Positions 1 to 10,368 of a DNA stretch of 64,000 nucleotides are shown here, in pieces (positions within the stretch are counted from its first letter, which is position 1; each line of letters opens with the position of its first letter). Position numbers and translations under genes: made by a program. The notes below the pieces were generated by a model. The model searched no databases and was not told the origin of the DNA. It worked only from the letters and a program-made list of their open reading frames with translations. Source of the DNA: Saccharomycopsis fibuligera x Saccharomycopsis cf. fibuligera (Eukaryota > Ascomycota > Saccharomycetes > Ascoideales > Saccharomycopsidaceae); assembly GCA_001936135.1 (NCBI GenBank), contig CP012819.1, forward strand, positions 1,831,501 to 1,895,500, written 5' to 3'.

Positions 1-431
1 AAACTTACGAAACTTTAAAAATTCTTAATACACCAATGGATCATCAGATAGAGCTAACAGATTTCGAAAAAACCACCAACAATGGAAAATTCTGCTTTGG
101 GAAGTCTCTCAAGAAGTACTCAGCTGTGGTCAAAGCTAGTAACTGTGTTGATTCAGTATGTTACGCATTCCAGCTATTCCCACAATGGTTTAACTATACT
201 ATTCCCTATGATTTACAATCTTTTCTTTGTTGCAACATTAGAAAAAACTATTTTATTAGGATTTCTGTTACTCTTGCCACGACAGCTGATCCCCTGAAAC
301 ACACGAAGGTAAAGTGTCAATCACCTATTGTATTGCTAGATAAACTGAATATTTTCCAAGTGGCAGCAGATGCCCCTCTATATGAGGAAGCTGATGAGCA
401 ATTACCAGCCTATACATCCACAAGAACATAG
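1..431 (+). CDS. Arrestin-like protein, C-terminal part (5' end outside window)
   Basis: The frame is open from the window's first bases to the TAG at 429-431, so the ATG at 36 is probably internal and the gene starts upstream of the window. The last ~130 residues align by eye with the C-terminus of the complete arrestin-like protein at 5160-6665: both have HQIEL.DFEKT, then a W.N..IP segment, SFLxCN, and a closing VTLA plus a hydrophobic strand. The residues just before the ATG (YETLKILNTP) match YQTLLETNLN of the paralogue, which supports the upstream extension. Arrestin-fold proteins in fungi usually act as ubiquitin-ligase adaptors in membrane-protein turnover; no PPxY motif is visible in this fragment, so that role is not shown here. 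Confidence 0.7.
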   Translation, partial: TYETLKILNTPMDHQIELTDFEKTTNNGKFCFGKSLKKYSAVVKASNCVDSVCYAFQLFPQWFNYTIPYDLQSFLCCNIRKNYFIRISVTLATTADPLKHTKVKCQSPIVLLDKLNIFQVAADAPLYEEADEQLPAYTSTRT

Positions 432-599
432 AGGTCTATCGAGCAGGTTATAGCTTCTATTGTAGTATCTTAAAAAGTTCTTGTTCATTGAAGCAAAAAA
501 CTTAGGCACTAACCCAATATTGTAGAGAGGATGGCCAGCTGTTGATGAGAAAAAACATAAATGTAGTCACAAGTGACTGAACCAACAGATCCAAAAATG

Positions 600-935
600 T
601 GTAGCGCATTAAGTCATCGAAAGATTTGATGTTTGAAACTTTTCAGCCGTGCGTTGTTTCTGTTAATCCTCTGAAATTAGCATACCTTCCTTCAATTTGA
701 AAAACTATTCATTGTCAGTTCGGCTTCCAGACAAACACTCTAATACTCAGGAAACTCTAGATCGGTGCCCGCTTGCAAAATTTATCATTAAGCATGTACA
801 AGTTGTGCTATAGAGAAAGCATGTTTTCAGCAATATGCAGCTGCGCTAGCTCCACTGGAGAACTAGAATATTGCCGTTACTTTGCTCTCAATGATGACTT
901 TACGCTTCTCGTACACAAAAGAGCTAAGATTTACT
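600..935 (+). pseudogene. Decayed arrestin-like gene remnant
   Basis: This stretch has no long frame, but its DNA matches the coding strand of the intact arrestin-like gene (5160-6665, minus). The clearest parts are 749-765, CTCAGGAAACTCTAGAT, matching the codons for RPGNSR, and 785-845, which matches the codons for NIIIKHVKVELKRKLIFSNMQ with substitutions and small indels. A weaker match at 890-920 resembles the NDYELRFYVT region. Stops and frameshifts interrupt it throughout. It lies just downstream of the partial paralogue, in the same orientation, so a tandem duplication followed by decay is the simplest reading. The limits are approximate. Confidence 0.65.
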
Positions 936-2106
936 GAATAGAGTGCCTTTTGTGATTTGGCAGGAAGAGCAAGATATTATAGGTTGGCACTGCAGGTAAC
1001 TCCCTAATATAATGAAAGACTTCTACTTGGTACACAAATAGAAACGATAGTGAATCTCATAAATTCTTGAAAATCTTTAATTACAAGAATAAAATTAATT
1101 TTAAGGTACTGTTGCAAAAATTTTTCTACAATTTCAACTATCTCTATGTTGAACTAATAAGTCATCTCAAACCGCAAAATTGAACCGCTAAAATCAGCAG
1201 TACCAATCAAACAAAAAATAAACTAAAAAAAATTGTACTGGGCCAGAAAAATAAAGACAAAAAATCGGCCAATATCCATATGGGAATGATTATGTATAAT
1301 TAATGCCATAGAAATCATTGACTACTTATATGACAGAACTGGAATCTGGGAATGAATGAGGTAGGATGAGGCAGGATGAGGCATGATAGCTGTGTGTAAT
1401 TTGTACAGAAGGAAAGTAAACTTGGGAAATAGCTTGTGAATGAAAAGTGGAGGTTAAAGGTTGAAGATTGAAGGTTTGTGAATGTACGAGGGAGCTGAGT
1501 GACAAAGATTGGGATATGAAGATTGCTTGATTTTTTCTTTTACTGCTCTCTTCTTTGCATGCTGCTGGCTTGAGAGACTTAACTAGAACAGACTTAAATC
1601 TGCTGAAATCAAAAGCTTCTCTAATAGACTCTATTTCTCTTCCACATTTTCTCACAGGTTCAATATATGCAGATTTTGACTTATGAAGGCTGAATGATTT
1701 AGGCTGAAATGTTTGTTTTACTACAGATTCTGCTAAAACATACATCGCGTATTCAAAATATTTTACTTTTATTAATAATAGTTCAGTACTAAAGTGTTTT
1801 GTTCCAAACAATTTCAATCATAATTGAGTCCAGAAGGCAATGTTTTTAATACATAGTGAGGTTTCCTGATATTTTTTGGTCTGTATATTATTGGCACTCT
1901 TCAATATACGCCTTGAATTCTTTTGGGTATTAAAATACCCATAAACATGAGTCATGATCTGTTACGCAATTACGGTTGTGCGACTAGCAAAATTCCCGCC
2001 ATATTATTAGTAAGGCGGAGCATCATGTATTTCAATATAAGAATTTGTATATGTATCAACTCTTTGTTCAACTTGTTTTAAAATATTGCGTGTATAATCA
2101 GCTACT
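936..2106. other. Intergenic, doubtful ORF only
   Basis: AT-rich DNA between the arrestin remnant and the nitrilase gene. On the minus strand at 1326-1817 there is a 163-codon frame, but it opens with TTG directly after a stop, its first ATG is 25 codons in, and its C-terminal half is low complexity, coming from short imperfect repeats of a GGATGAGGCA-like unit at 1353-1390. I recognise no family and do not call it a gene. The nitrilase promoter must lie in the last few hundred bases. Confidence 0.4.
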
Positions 2107-3036
2107 ATGTCTAAACACACTGTTGCTGCTTTGCAAATTGGTTCTTCTCCAGAAGGCACTCAAGCCACACTCAACAAGATCCTTTCCTATGAGTCCGAAA
2201 TCATTGCTCAAAATGCAGAGCTCGTAGTGGTCCCTGAAGCCACTCTTGGAGGATACCCAAAAGGTAGCATATTCAGCACATACTTGGGCTACAGATTACA
2301 AGCGGGGCGTGAGGAATTTGCCAAATATTTTGATCAAGCCATAACTATTCCAGGTCCAGAAGTCAGCCAGTTAGAAAAACTTGCTGAGCGTACAAAGGCC
2401 ACTTTTGTCGTTGGTGCTATTGAAAAGAGTGGCACTTCGTTATACTGTACCATTATTTACATTGATCCTAAGAAGGATGGGTACGTGGGAAAGCATAGGA
2501 AAGTGCTTCCTACTGCTTCAGAAAGATTAATCTGGGGACAAGGGGACGGTTCCACTTTATATGTGGCTGATACTGAGAATTTAGGTAAGATTGGTGGTGC
2601 TATTTGCTGGGAAAATTATATGCCATTGTTAAGAGCTTCATTCTATGCTAAGGGCATCAATGTTTATGTGGCTCCAACAGTTGATGAAAGAGATGTTTGG
2701 CAATCTTTGATAAGAACCATTGGAGCTGAAGGTAGAGTATTTGCGGTTTCTGCAGTGCAGTTCTTGCCTCCTGCAGAGCAGATTGGCTTAAACTTGCCTG
2801 GTTGGGAAAAGGGAAGAAACACAATAAATGGTGGATCTGTCATTGTAAATCCATATGGCGAAATCATTGCAGGTCCTTTAGTCGGTAAAGAAGGTTTGCT
2901 TACTGCAGAAATTGATTTGGATCATATTGTCCAATCAAGATATGATTTAGACTTGAATGGTCATTATTCAAGAAATGACATTTTTCAACTCACTGTTGAT
3001 GAAAGACCTAAAAACGGAGTAAAGTTTTTGAAATAA
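2107..3036 (+). CDS. Nitrilase (branch 1, carbon-nitrogen hydrolase)
   Basis: A 309-residue single-exon protein of the nitrilase superfamily. The catalytic triad is visible: Glu44 in [14 protein letters not shown], Lys132 in GKHRKVLPT, and Cys167 in [11 protein letters not shown]. The CWEN context and the HRK..PT..ERL.WG.GDGS stretch are typical of branch-1 nitrilases, which convert nitriles to a carboxylic acid and ammonia, and length is normal. S. cerevisiae Nit1 is in this branch, but direct orthology is not established. The ATG at 2107 follows an AT-rich leader and aligns with the usual family start. No signal peptide is seen, so the enzyme is probably cytosolic. The substrate cannot be read from the sequence. 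Confidence 0.88.
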   Translation: MSKHTVAALQIGSSPEGTQATLNKILSYESEIIAQNAELVVVPEATLGGYPKGSIFSTYLGYRLQAGREEFAKYFDQAITIPGPEVSQLEKLAERTKATFVVGAIEKSGTSLYCTIIYIDPKKDGYVGKHRKVLPTASERLIWGQGDGSTLYVADTENLGKIGGAICWENYMPLLRASFYAKGINVYVAPTVDERDVWQSLIRTIGAEGRVFAVSAVQFLPPAEQIGLNLPGWEKGRNTINGGSVIVNPYGEIIAGPLVGKEGLLTAEIDLDHIVQSRYDLDLNGHYSRNDIFQLTVDERPKNGVKFLK

Positions 3037-4177
3037 ACTCAAACGTTATATCACATATACTACCAAATTATATTTGCAACTGCGGCACCTGGATTTAAAA
3101 AGTAGAAATTTTATTCCATAAATACACTAATGTTATTTAAAGAACGATCCTTATACAGCAGTAATAGCTTTCATGAAAGTTGATTATTGGTTATATGTAT
3201 CTATATTTATAAACTGGAAATTTGTCTTTTGGCTTGAATAAGAGAAGAATTGAAAGCTGTCTATAGCTAAGCCTACTAACATCACTTACATTATTGGCCA
3301 CACATAGTCTTATAAAGATGTGACTGTTGTGACTCAACTTCTTCGTTTTGTAACATGACGATTAGTGAAGTGCCTAAGCTGAGCTTAAAGGAATGCTGTG
3401 AGTGATTTTAAATCTCAATGTCTATTTGAATTCGCAGGTGATGAATGATTGTGGCTGATTTGAAATTAGACATTTGTGGAACCCTGGAGGTCTAAATTTG
3501 CAATATTAGTCAGAAGGTTACCTCTCTTTGTCAAAACTTTGGTCAGCAACAAAGAAGCAAAAATCTTTTTTAAAAAATCTTCCTTTGATAATTTTGTACA
3601 CATTCAAATCAATCCAACTACCCCAGAGTGATCAACTTTTTCAAAGTAAGCAATATCGAAAGCTTTCTACAAAGTACAGCCAAATAAAATTTTTGCTCAG
3701 TAACTTTCGGGGTGTTACGACTATTTCCCTTGAACAAGAGATTTGATTCGAACAGAATCTTCACTTTTAATAGCGCTAATTTTCTTGTTTCCTTTAACGT
3801 TGCTTTCAAAAAAAAATTTGTTTAAGCCTCCTTAGGAAGACTCTCGTCAAAATTGACCAAGCTTGAAATGTTTTTGTATGATAAATAATGAATGATGAGT
3901 ATAGAAAGCTTGCAAAATTTGCTTGGTCATACCTCAATCCTTTTCGATTAGTGCCCTTGATTAGCTGCGGTTCAGGCTTGTAGCTTGCTCTTCTCAAGCA
4001 TCTTTATATAAATTAAGTTGAAGCATGACTTACCCACGAACAACGTTTGGAAATACAGTTGATGACTTGTACAAATTATGGCATAATGAAAACATAAACT
4101 GTCCCACAACTATGTACCCGAAAACTATTTAATTAAAATTAAATGAAATAGTAATTCTACAAAAGGGATAAGCTATT

Positions 4178-4211
<34 letters not shown>

Positions 4212-5159
4212 GAATGAAATCACTGTTAAGAAACACATCGGTGTGCATAAAATTGTAGGCACAATCAACAGAATAATAATCGTTTGATATTAGGATGGAA
4301 AATTAATAGTTATCATCGATCCCTTCAGTCAAAGTTAAATTACTACTGCTACAGAAAGTCACATAAAAAGCAATTTTTGTTTGAAATACGGCCATTACTT
4401 TCTCTATAAACACACGTTCACTCTTTGTAGCGCTTCTGTGGAATCGCGATTGGATGTGTGAGGAGAATCAAAAGTTTTAACTGTTGCAATTTCCAGAAAT
4501 TTAAGAGTGGTAGATTTGTCATCATGATCATGTACGGGAGCAGCATAATACAGTCTTCAAGATGGCAAGATCATCATTTGGCGCGTATAGCGTTTCTGCG
4601 TAAATAAATTGCTATTCTTTATTTGAAACAACTGTTCAAGTGTGTGTGACATTCACTACCAAATGATGCAATAATTTGACCCCAAAGCCTGTACTACCCT
4701 CGACCAAGGACAATAGAATAACTCAGGTATAATCAAAAAACGTACAGCTTTTGATCTGGTCAATGATGAGAAAGCTGTCGCCCCAAAAATATATAAACAT
4801 TCCTAGACTCCAATGTAAATTTTAGTTTTTATTGGTCTTGCTGATTTGAAGAAATAATAGTCCCACCCTACTTCATTCATCTTCTCTCAAAGATTTTCTG
4901 AACACATTAGTATTTGGGTAAATTTAAAGTGCCTTGAAAGCAAAGCCAATTATTGAGCCTATAAAGCTGACTTTTCAAGGTTGATTAATTTCAGTTATCA
5001 AAAACAATTCATCAAGATGCCACCATGAAGACGGATTCAGTGTCCAACTAGTATTTATCATGTTTCGGTTTTCCTGACAAATGAAAGTAACACGACAGAA
5101 TACATAGTGCATTTCTATCTTTGAGTAATGCAAGTTCCACATAACACAGAAGATATAAA
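3037..5159. other. 2.1-kb convergent intergenic region
   Basis: This lies between two convergent 3' ends (nitrilase and arrestin-like gene). Frames are short and none resembles a known protein. A 32-base T run occupies 4179-4210. I looked for tRNA B boxes and for GTATGT/TACTAAC intron pairs that could hide a spliced gene and saw no convincing set. Its length is unusual for a convergent gap, so a non-coding RNA or an erased gene is possible, but I see no evidence for either. Confidence 0.4.
4179..4210. repeat. T32 tract
   Basis: Thirty-two consecutive T in intergenic DNA. Confidence 0.95.
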
Positions 5160-6665
5160 TTATCTCCCATCGAGACTCGAATAGCTTGGAGTCGGGTCAT
5201 ATTGTAATCTGTTACTTGTCACAACAATAGGCAGAGAAAGTTTTACCACATTATCTTTAGTATTTGCTGTAGCACCTGATGCAGCCAACGTTACGTAAAA
5301 GCGAAGCTCGTAGTCATTTTTAACGTTGCAGGATAAAAAAGAAGGGACCGTGTTTGCAGGTATAGCACAGTTGTACCACTTTGAAGCAAGCTCAAATTTA
5401 TAGTATTGATCACCTCTATTGGTTATAAATGGAATGAAGGAGTTCCTCTTAATATTTTTTTGATCAAGCATATCTGCTACAATATAATGGCTTTCGCAGT
5501 TATTAGTTTTTTCAAAATCCTGTAACTCAATTTGGTGGTTTAAATTTGTTTCTAATAAGGTTTGGTAATCTCGAATTACCTCATGCTGCATGTTGCTAAA
5601 GATTAGCTTTCGCTTTAGCTCCACTTTTACATGCTTGATGATAATATTTGCAGGTTCCTTGGACTCGGGCCTAGAGTTTCCAGGTCTGAGCATATATTTA
5701 TCCTTTTTGTCGACGACACAATCGTTGTTCGAAAACATGGCGGCAATAATATTGTCATAAGATAAAGGAGTTGCTAGCAGTAATGTAACGTGCCGTGCAA
5801 TGCTGCTACCTGGGAACATTGCCCTGCTAGTGCAACCGTTTTCAGTGGAAATGTTCAAAGTAGGCTTGAAATCAAGTTGAAGGCCAAAAGGAAGCATATA
5901 CTTAGAACCTCCTGAAAAGAGAAGTTTCAGGAAGAAACTTCTCTTAGAAGTGCCCACGTTGTCCTCAAGAAGACCGCCAAGTGACAATCTAAATGGCAGG
6001 TTAGCATAATCAGGCAAGACATGAGCATTGGTTTGTGCTGGGGCAATATGCGTCAAAGAAAAAGTCATAGCGTCACTCAATGGCGTGAAATATATTATCT
6101 CTTTTTCAACTATATTCATTTTGAAAAATGCAGGGCGCTCGATCTTGGCAATCACGAAATACTCTACTTTTTCATAAATATCAAACCTCCTTTGGTACTC
6201 ATTTGAAGGCGGTAGACAAACATGATGAGGTTTGTTATAGTCTGAGCCTGCATAATACTTTTTCAAAATGGATTTGCTATGGAACCTTTTTCCTTCTTTG
6301 GCACAATGAGCATTGAAGTATTTGTCTGGGAACTGAACTGAGAAAGGGTATGTGTGGCTTCCTTCTGACAAAGTATATGAATGTTCAGAATCTGTCAATT
6401 GAAGCATGCTGGGATCAGGAAACAACATTGTTTGTTGCTGCAAGACAACATGTTTTTCAACATTCGCATAAGCTCCATTTCCAGTACTAATGTAATTTTT
6501 AGTTTGAACTTTCCCGTAAAGTTCAACGATGATAGAAGTTATCTCAATGCTTTGGGGCACACGAAAAATGACACTACCAGTAACAACTTGCGTGTTTGTG
6601 AAATGTCTGGTTGGATTGTCAATTTGAATTGTTAATGATGCCGAAGAAGACTTTCTTAGTGGCAT
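5160..6665 (-). CDS. Arrestin-like protein
   Basis: A 501-residue protein with an arrestin N-type beta sandwich in its first half (LTIQIDNPTRHF, then VTGSVIFRVPQSIEITSI, and the SHTYPFSVQFPD strand typical of arrestin_N) and an arrestin_C-like half from about residue 215. Fungal alpha-arrestins recruit Rsp5-type ubiquitin ligases to plasma-membrane transporters, normally through PPxY motifs. None is visible here; the nearest thing is PTPSY near the C-terminus. Adaptor function is therefore inference. The ATG at 6663-6665 gives a start right before the first strand. A truncated paralogue lies at 1-431 and a decayed one at 600-935, so this is a small local family. Confidence 0.72.
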   Translation of the reverse strand: MPLRKSSSASLTIQIDNPTRHFTNTQVVTGSVIFRVPQSIEITSIIVELYGKVQTKNYISTGNGAYANVEKHVVLQQQTMLFPDPSMLQLTDSEHSYTLSEGSHTYPFSVQFPDKYFNAHCAKEGKRFHSKSILKKYYAGSDYNKPHHVCLPPSNEYQRRFDIYEKVEYFVIAKIERPAFFKMNIVEKEIIYFTPLSDAMTFSLTHIAPAQTNAHVLPDYANLPFRLSLGGLLEDNVGTSKRSFFLKLLFSGGSKYMLPFGLQLDFKPTLNISTENGCTSRAMFPGSSIARHVTLLLATPLSYDNIIAAMFSNNDCVVDKKDKYMLRPGNSRPESKEPANIIIKHVKVELKRKLIFSNMQHEVIRDYQTLLETNLNHQIELQDFEKTNNCESHYIVADMLDQKNIKRNSFIPFITNRGDQYYKFELASKWYNCAIPANTVPSFLSCNVKNDYELRFYVTLAASGATANTKDNVVKLSLPIVVTSNRLQYDPTPSYSSLDGR

Positions 6666-7018
6666 ACTGTTTAAGAACTAGATACAAGTTCATAACAAAC
6701 ATATACAGAGTAAAAAAGAAAGGAGATATTGCTACCATTTTATTCTTTAACTATCAGTATTTCAATACGCTGGGTGACGTAACACGAAACACCTTAAGAC
6801 GCAGCTTCTGTGAAACACATTTGTGGATCTATTGTTTCTGCTCTTTTTTCATTTACTCCGTGCCGATAACAATACATAGTAAACGTAGCTAAATGATGAG
6901 TATGACACTTATCTTGGATGAACAATTGATGGTATACTTGTTAGTGTTAAAGAGAGATTGAGCTGTTTCGAATGATGAACACGACATCGAAAACCACCTT
7001 CCGAGCTGGCCTCCTTGG

Positions 7019-7091
<73 letters not shown>

Positions 7092-7313
7092 ACAAGAAAA
7101 ACCAAACATCATAAGCTGTACTATGCATATTACACTAGACTGTGAACTTTGGTAATTCAAGCCAGTAACATAACAAAAAGCGCAACATTGGTTTCACCTA
7201 AAATATATATACATATACATGTATTGAGAATGGAAGAAGACTTTTTAATCACATAAGTTTTACCAGTAACCGGACCTGTTTATTGTTGAATAAAACAGAT
7301 TTGATAATCTGAA
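6666..7313. other. Intergenic with (TTA)n microsatellite
   Basis: A gap between the arrestin-like gene's start and the transporter's 3' end. It would hold the arrestin-like promoter (upstream of 6665 on the minus strand) and the transporter's 3' UTR. Apart from the trinucleotide run at 7021-7086 I see nothing distinctive. An apparent 83-codon frame on the minus strand at 6909-7160 is only the microsatellite read as poly-Asn. Confidence 0.5.
7021..7086. repeat. (TTA)22 microsatellite
   Basis: Twenty-two uninterrupted TTA units, 66 bases, in non-coding DNA. A pure array this long is expected to vary in length between strains. Confidence 0.97.
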
Positions 7314-8849
7314 TTAGACCCTCTTCTTGGTTTTCATTATCCAAAACTTCTTGATCACCAAACCAGGGGGAACTTGCAAATGCAATTCTTCCCCATTATC
7401 GTAGCTTGCTTTATCTCCAGCCAACGAGTCTCTAGCAATGACATAAGCTCTCAATATTGCTAAAGAAATAGAAGACATGAAAAAAGAAGCGCCAGCGAAC
7501 AAGGCAGCCCAAGTATACTGTGATTTCTCCATAGTTTTCCCCTCAGGTAAATCTTTCTTTAATGCTAAGCCAATAATTGGTGATACAATACCAGCAGCAC
7601 CAATCCACACCCAAACCATACCAAAAGTGACACCGACTTTCTTTAGTCCCACGATCCTGGGAATAATAGCCCCCATTGCACCCCAAATACAACCCATAAG
7701 GGCCCCCATCAAGATACCGAAAGACATTATTGTTCCTAAATTGCGGGCAGGTACCCACATTGTTATGCAAAATAATCCACATAGAAAATACACAATGGTG
7801 GAAACAGAGATTGGCCCTAGTTTGTCGGCTGCTAAGCCAACTAATGGTCTACCAAATAAAACACCAACATTCAAAAGCGCACTGGCTATAGAACCCGTGT
7901 AGGCAGAGTACCCAAGAGCAATTGTCGCATCTGCTAAACAATATTGTACCACAACGTAGCCCAAGATGGTAAAACTCACCCAGAAGATGATCAACCAGAA
8001 AGGAAAGAGCTTTGCAACTTTGATATCAAATGGCTTAAACTCTGGTTTTATTTTGTCTCCTCTAGTTTTGAGCAAAAGACCGCATATACCATTGATTACC
8101 ACGCAAATGATGGCTTGAGCTCTTAGAGCCCACTTTACGGATTTAACTTGCACAATTTTTTGCATCCCCATATTGAACAATATCCCACCAGCGCCAGAAC
8201 CCGCAACACCAATTCCCAAAGCAAGGCTTCTTCTCTTACTGAACCACTGAGGTACGATACTTGGTACTGGAGCAGCCACCATTGCAAGTCCAATCCCCAT
8301 AAGCATTCCTTGAGTCAAATATAGGTGCCATATCTTTGTAGCAAAACTAGCAAGTAGCATGGCCACAAACTGCAAAGCAGCACCAACTAGCAAGGAAGTA
8401 TTAGCATTCGTAATACCAATAAAGTAAGTGATCAATGGGGCCAAAAGAAAACCAGACCCAAAGGCTAATCCGCCTACTGCAGCAAAATCTTCGCCTGAAC
8501 CATTAAATGTGTGGTATTTGATATAGGCAGCCAAGTAGATGCTGAATCCGGCATTTCCTCCCCAGCAACAAAATGATGTGAAGAACAATACCCCAACTAC
8601 CACCCAACCATATCCGCCATCTGGAAATTCGAAATCTTGTCTACTGTAAATGCTGGGGCCATCGCTATTGTTTAAATGCATGACCAGTGCGTTATCGACT
8701 CCAATGTAATTTTCTGAACCATTTTGACCGTAACCGGCCCATGTCGTAGTTGGGTCTCTTTGAAATATATGTGTATCATATGTGCCTTCATTTGCATTAG
8801 AGATATTTTCGCTTTCTGAAGGAGGTAGCTTTTTTTCACCAAATGACAT
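7314..8849 (-). CDS. Monocarboxylate-transporter-like MFS permease (Mch family)
   Basis: A 511-residue membrane protein with about 12 hydrophobic segments after a ~75-residue hydrophilic N-terminus. PDGGYGWVVV at the start of the first membrane segment is the hallmark of the MCT/SLC16 family. A cytosolic loop near the middle (KTRGDKIKPEFKPF) separates the two six-helix bundles, as in MFS folds. S. cerevisiae Mch1-Mch5 and Esbp6 belong here; Mch5 carries riboflavin and the substrates of most others are unknown, so no substrate is assigned. The ATG at 8847-8849 is the only in-frame start before the hydrophilic tail. The upstream region contains CACCCCTCCC near 9080, a possible site for a C2H2 regulator. 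Confidence 0.88.
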   Translation of the reverse strand: MSFGEKKLPPSESENISNANEGTYDTHIFQRDPTTTWAGYGQNGSENYIGVDNALVMHLNNSDGPSIYSRQDFEFPDGGYGWVVVGVLFFTSFCCWGGNAGFSIYLAAYIKYHTFNGSGEDFAAVGGLAFGSGFLLAPLITYFIGITNANTSLLVGAALQFVAMLLASFATKIWHLYLTQGMLMGIGLAMVAAPVPSIVPQWFSKRRSLALGIGVAGSGAGGILFNMGMQKIVQVKSVKWALRAQAIICVVINGICGLLLKTRGDKIKPEFKPFDIKVAKLFPFWLIIFWVSFTILGYVVVQYCLADATIALGYSAYTGSIASALLNVGVLFGRPLVGLAADKLGPISVSTIVYFLCGLFCITMWVPARNLGTIMSFGILMGALMGCIWGAMGAIIPRIVGLKKVGVTFGMVWVWIGAAGIVSPIIGLALKKDLPEGKTMEKSQYTWAALFAGASFFMSSISLAILRAYVIARDSLAGDKASYDNGEELHLQVPPGLVIKKFWIMKTKKRV

Positions 8850-10368
8850 GTCAATAGCAGTTCACTGTACCGTGAAATATTATGTTGTATCCTCTTGGAA
8901 AAAAGTGTGTTAAATCTGGTAACCTGCGTGTATCAGACTTTTTGTTCTCTGGATAAGTAGTCTTTTAAATAATTATACAGATGGAAATTGACTTATGTCA
9001 AGTGTAAGTTAAATTGTAGGGTATAAGCGCTTTTAAGCGGTGTTTCCTGTCATGCATGCTATCACAAATACCCGAGCCTGCACCCCTCCCACATTTTTGC
9101 TCCGTTAGCGACGAGCGTCGGTTCTAGGCGTCTTCAAGTGGCTTTAGGAGGCTTTAAAGAAAACACCGTTGCAATATAGTGAACTATAAGTTGACTGGAA
9201 ACATATACGTCTTTTAACTCGACACCCAGGTAATGAAGGAAAAAAATTGATAGACTTGAGCGTACTTTGTTCTTCTTCGATAAGTCTTATATCTAAGAAA
9301 AGCAGACATACATATCACCAATTCAAACAATTGCGTACCGGCGCTGCATGTTGTCCTAGGGGGTGGCGCAACAATTTTTTTCGTGTAGTAGAGGTCGCCG
9401 ATGGGATGAACCTTTTTCAGTACCATCTTTGTCCCATTGAGGGGCCTCAAATGATGGGCTTGGCAGTTCCACGGGTGGGAGATAATACCCCTAAGGATGA
9501 CACACAGCATGCCGAGCACAATATAGAGATTGGGGTGGAGCAGGCAAACATAGTATAGTATCTCCGTGGTGATATAACCAGGACAAAACAATAATCGGTG
9601 CGAATATTGACTCAGCGGACAAGGAACTTTGCAATACAATAATATTTCCCCAGCAAGCGGCTCTGTAGATATAGTTGTTTTGAACTTTACTGATTCTTCG
9701 CTGCACAAAACATATGCTCCAAGAAGTAGTACTTTATCCACGCTCTTCTTCCTGCTCATGTTTTTATTTCCGATTTTGGTACCTCATCATCTTACGTATA
9801 AAATATGTCACTTGCAATAGAAAAAAATGAAATTCGGACAAGTCTTATACTCACTTTGAGGAATGTACCCATTTTGAGCACCGAAAACTCAAGGTCTACG
9901 AAATTGAAGGCAGGCCTAATTTTATGAACGAATAATAAAAATCCAAAACAAATTCTACAATACAAAGAACATGCTATTTTGTAAATTTCACTCCTATATA
10001 TACATTCAGTTGAATTAATAAAAATGGAATTGAATTTCACGAAAAGTACCATCAAAGAATGAGCAGACAAAATCTAGGAACCTATTTCCATCCGGCAGAC
10101 GGAACGTATAGAAACAACAGCAGCAGCAACAGAGTCAATAACAATAACTATGGCATCAACGGTAGCATTTCAAGTGGAAGCCGTTTCTGTGGTAGCCAAA
10201 AAGTGGTAGTAGCAGCTATTCACAAGATGAAAAGTGAGGCTTTCCTTATATAGCTGAATTTATGGAGATGATTTAAGCTTATCAATGTGGCATTATTAAT
10301 GTCTTATTTGCAGTAAATGCTATTGTTTATAGTTGTCGTTATGATAAAATCTTTACAAGACAAAACTC
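8850..10368. other. 1.5-kb intergenic, doubtful ORFs only
   Basis: This lies between the transporter start and the CUL3 3' end. It contains an ATG-initiated 181-codon minus-strand frame at 9214-9759 with scattered Cys and short hydrophobic segments, and a 64-codon plus frame at 10059-10253 rich in Asn and Ser. Neither resembles a family I know, and neither has a neighbouring intron that would extend it. I give them a low chance of being genes. The transporter promoter is expected within the first few hundred bases. Confidence 0.4.
9214..9759 (-). CDS. Doubtful hypothetical protein, 181 aa
   Basis: A single frame starting with ATG at 9757-9759. The product has several hydrophobic stretches (residues ~60-95) and a basic C-terminus but no recognisable motif. 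Length alone makes it notable in AT-rich intergenic DNA. Composition is not clearly gene-like, and no homologue comes to mind. Confidence 0.18.
   Translation of the reverse strand: MSRKKSVDKVLLLGAYVLCSEESVKFKTTISTEPLAGEILLYCKVPCPLSQYSHRLLFCPGYITTEILYYVCLLHPNLYIVLGMLCVILRGIISHPWNCQAHHLRPLNGTKMVLKKVHPIGDLYYTKKIVAPPPRTTCSAGTQLFELVICMSAFLRYKTYRRRTKYAQVYQFFSFITWVSS

Noticed and set aside
1326-1817. 163-codon minus-strand frame as a gene
   Set aside because: No ATG near the start, a stop directly before the TTG, low-complexity C-terminal half, no recognisable family.
6909-7160. 83-codon poly-Asn frame
   Set aside because: It is the (TTA)22 microsatellite read on the minus strand.
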